The notes beneath the pieces are model-generated. The model was not told the origin of the DNA and made no database searches. It saw nothing but the letters and a program-made list of their open reading frames with translations. Positions 24,105-26,213 of a stretch of DNA of 26,213 nt are shown one piece after another; position 1 is the first letter of the stretch, and each line of letters opens with the position of its first letter. This stretch comes from Porphyromonadaceae bacterium UBA4259 (GTDB lineage: Bacteria; Bacteroidota; Bacteroidia; Bacteroidales; Muribaculaceae). The position numbers and the translations under genes were made by a program. The stretch spans positions 1-26,213 of the forward strand of contig DGWL01000059.1 of assembly GCA_002396125.1 (NCBI GenBank), written 5' to 3'.

Positions 24105-24183
24105 TTAATAAAAAATGGTTTACCGTTTGTCGCGTCAGGAAAAGAAGGTCAAGACTAATCTCTTTCCTTTTCACTTTAAATAT

Positions 24184-26196
24184 CTATCTGACCACCACTT
24201 TCTTGCCGCCCACGATGTAGATGCCGGCTGGCAAGCCTTGAGTGGCTTGGTCACGCTCCACATTGCTACGTAGCAACTGACCTTGAATGTTATAAACGTT
24301 CACTGGGCCGCTTGACTCGTCAACATTAATATTGTCGATGGACGATACTCCAATCAAGTTTAGGTGTTCCGGGTCAAGAATATAGGCATTCTCATGACTG
24401 TCGGCAAAGATGATACTTGGCAGGTCGATACTATCGTCATTGCCTAGGTTTTTAGTACTTTCAATTTCAAGAGTGATGATAATACCGTCGTTGCTCTCAA
24501 TGTCGTCATTGGCAGGAGAATAGCCCATGAGTTTGTAGGAGTTGTTGCCTTGTTTTGAAAGATGCAACTCGTGTCCCAGGCAGCGATGAGTGGCAGTGGC
24601 TTTGGTAATGGTCAAGTGGCTTGGCGCATTTATTGTTAGCTGAAAAGCGGTGTAGTTAATGTTATTGTGTAGCCTGATGTCGAGTTGAGTCTTGCGGCTG
24701 TTAACCAATTTTCCCTCGCCCATAATCCAGTCGTTGCCTGCAATGCGTTGCGGTGTGAGGGCAGGTTGCGTGCCATTGATGATGTTGAAGATGGAGATGA
24801 TGTCGGCAACGTCAACTTCGCCATCGCCATTGACGTCGGTGTTGGTGATAACGATACCGTCGCTGATGTTGTTGAGCACATAGCCTCGCTCGCCGCTCAC
24901 GTCGCTGGTGGTCACGTAGCCGTCGCCGTTCACGTCGCCTCGAGGACTAGCCTCGTTAACGAAGAAGTTCATCCACTGCGGTGCGCTGCGGTATAGCGCC
25001 ACGCTCTGCTTGCTCACGTTGAGTGGGATGTTGCTCTGGTTGAGACCGGCCCACACCTCATCGCCAAGTTCAGGCACTTCAATCGCTTCGCTCGAGATTG
25101 ACTTTAGGCCTGTCATGCCGGCCATTGCTCGAGTGCCGATGTAGTACACCTGGAACGGAACGTTGATGCTGCTGTGTTGCGACTGGTTGTAGAGGGCAAA
25201 GTCGCCCACGTTGCCCATGTTCTGGGTCATGAAGGTGGTGCCGTTGAGTTGTGTGCAACCGGCTAGCATATAGTCGGATAAGTAGTTGAGTGACTTGGGT
25301 AGTTGCAACGAACTTAGATTGCGGTTGTAGAAGAACACACCCTCATCAAGTTGCTTCACGTGAGCAGGCAGGTCTACGCTTTTAAGCAGTGTTTTTGCCA
25401 TCGACCATGCACCCAGGTGGCGCAGCAGGGGAGTGCCGGCAAAGTCGAATCGCTTGAGAGCTGACCGGTAGAATGCTTGATTGCCAATGCTTGTCAATGC
25501 CGAGCCGGCCTCGATGTTGATTTCGTTCAAACTTCGGCATGAACCAAAGGCGTTGTCGCCAATGGCGGTGACTTGAGCGCCAAGCTCAAGGTTGGAAAGC
25601 TTGCCGCATTCCATGAACGCGTTGTCGCCCACAGTAATAGCAACATTGGGCTTGATGGTTGCCGACTCAAGGTTGGAACAGTGCGCAAAAGCGCCTCTGC
25701 CCAAGTGTGATATTGAGCCGCCTATTATCACGCTTTGTAAGCTGTGGCATGAGTTAAACGCTTCATCGCCAATCGATTGCAGCGATGCTGGAAAAGTGAT
25801 GTAATTGAGACTTGTGCATCCTGCCAGTGCTCCATAGCCAATAGCGGTGAGCGACGAGGGGAGAATAATGGTTTGCAGGCTGGGATGGCCGGCCAGCGCG
25901 CATGAAGGAAGAACGTTAGCCTCAAAGTTGCCTGTGTCGCCAATGAGTTGGTCTTCGTTGCTACTTGTGTACTGCTTTATTGTGACTGCGCTCAAGTCGA
26001 GAAGTGTGAGATGCTCCAATTCCTCGACAATGAACTTAAAGTCACGTGCATCAAGGCTTCCTTCAACAACTAGTGTGCCAATGTCATGGTTAGTGACAAC
26101 CTGGGCAAGCTTTCCTGCCTGGGTTGTCACTGTTGCCGCAACGGCATTTAATGCCATCGCTAAGAGCATTACTATTATGTAAAGATGTTTTTTCAT
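24184..26196 (-). CDS. Secreted BspA-like protein with dockerin-like and cohesin-like modules (larger paralog)
   Basis: The protein has 670 residues. A signal peptide covers about 1-21. BspA-type repeats (LRR_5) cover about 95-365, followed by VPELGDEVWAG (374-384) as in the smaller paralog. A dockerin-like pair covers 420-476, with Ca-binding loops DVNGDGYVTTSD and DVNGDGEVDVAD. Residues about 497-610 form a beta sandwich with a cohesin-like pattern (LDIRLHNNINYTAFQLTINAP, then GIIITLEIES). A C-terminal sorting-like tail covers about 618-670 and ends GLPAGIYIVGGKKVVVR. It is probably exported to the cell surface. The ligand is unknown. Only 17 nt of upstream sequence are in the window, so its promoter cannot be judged. 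Confidence 0.9.
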   Translation of the reverse strand: MKKHLYIIVMLLAMALNAVAATVTTQAGKLAQVVTNHDIGTLVVEGSLDARDFKFIVEELEHLTLLDLSAVTIKQYTSSNEDQLIGDTGNFEANVLPSCALAGHPSLQTIILPSSLTAIGYGALAGCTSLNYITFPASLQSIGDEAFNSCHSLQSVIIGGSISHLGRGAFAHCSNLESATIKPNVAITVGDNAFMECGKLSNLELGAQVTAIGDNAFGSCRSLNEINIEAGSALTSIGNQAFYRSALKRFDFAGTPLLRHLGAWSMAKTLLKSVDLPAHVKQLDEGVFFYNRNLSSLQLPKSLNYLSDYMLAGCTQLNGTTFMTQNMGNVGDFALYNQSQHSSINVPFQVYYIGTRAMAGMTGLKSISSEAIEVPELGDEVWAGLNQSNIPLNVSKQSVALYRSAPQWMNFFVNEASPRGDVNGDGYVTTSDVSGERGYVLNNISDGIVITNTDVNGDGEVDVADIISIFNIINGTQPALTPQRIAGNDWIMGEGKLVNSRKTQLDIRLHNNINYTAFQLTINAPSHLTITKATATHRCLGHELHLSKQGNNSYKLMGYSPANDDIESNDGIIITLEIESTKNLGNDDSIDLPSIIFADSHENAYILDPEHLNLIGVSSIDNINVDESSGPVNVYNIQGQLLRSNVERDQATQGLPAGIYIVGGKKVVVR

Positions 26197-26213
26197 GGAA
26201 ACTGATAGGCGTC

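Overview
The window looks like chromosomal DNA of a gut-type member of the Bacteroidales, most like Muribaculaceae or Prevotellaceae. The evidence is: Bacteroidota-type -7 promoter boxes (TAnnTTTG) upstream of many genes and few Shine-Dalgarno sequences; secreted proteins with BspA-type leucine-rich repeats, dockerin-like pairs, CBM26-like starch-binding modules and short C-terminal sorting-like tails ending in GKKVVIK or GKKVVVR; and family variants typical of the phylum (an Mrp ATPase without CxxC, a DUF5715-type protein). The genus cannot be fixed from the sequence. I saw no rRNA, tRNA or CRISPR array.

Layout. 1-4056 (minus) is a very large secreted GH13 alpha-amylase with several starch-binding modules, cut by the left edge. 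4057-5611 is a mobile-type island: a REP-associated tyrosine transposase (RAYT) with an unusual C-terminal extension, flanked by two directly oriented 40-bp hairpin repeats (37/40 identical), each followed at once by a G-rich, quadruplex-like tract; a degenerate third repeat and a 30-bp tandem array lie beside them. 5612-7121 (plus) is a LysM protein and a single-domain PAS protein, probably one operon.

7146-11451 (minus) is a run of four genes in transcription order: small lipoprotein, polyprenyl synthetase, TatD nuclease, and a CotH-like protein that also carries dockerin-like repeats and a CBM26-like module. 11587-13018 (minus) is a DUF5715-type M15-like protein followed by an AqpZ aquaporin. 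Divergent from it, 13152-14292 (plus), are pyrE and an SRPBCC protein.

14380-17443 (minus) is a tight operon: membrane-anchored alpha/beta hydrolase, miaA, recX, comF. It diverges from a secreted N-acetylmuramoyl-L-alanine amidase (17487-18641, plus), which converges on a shared perfect-stem terminator with trmB-mrp-M48 lipoprotein protease (21548-18726, minus). The right end (21583-26196, minus) holds two paralogous BspA-like proteins separated by a gene fragment that has no start codon.

Themes. Three loci (amylase, CotH protein, large BspA protein) share modular surface-glycan parts: starch-binding, dockerin-like and cohesin-like modules. Several genes have the -7 promoter box only 4-7 nt before the ATG, implying leaderless or almost leaderless mRNAs. 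The most system-like element is the RAYT with its hairpin-plus-G-tract flanks and SLOG/DprA-like tail.
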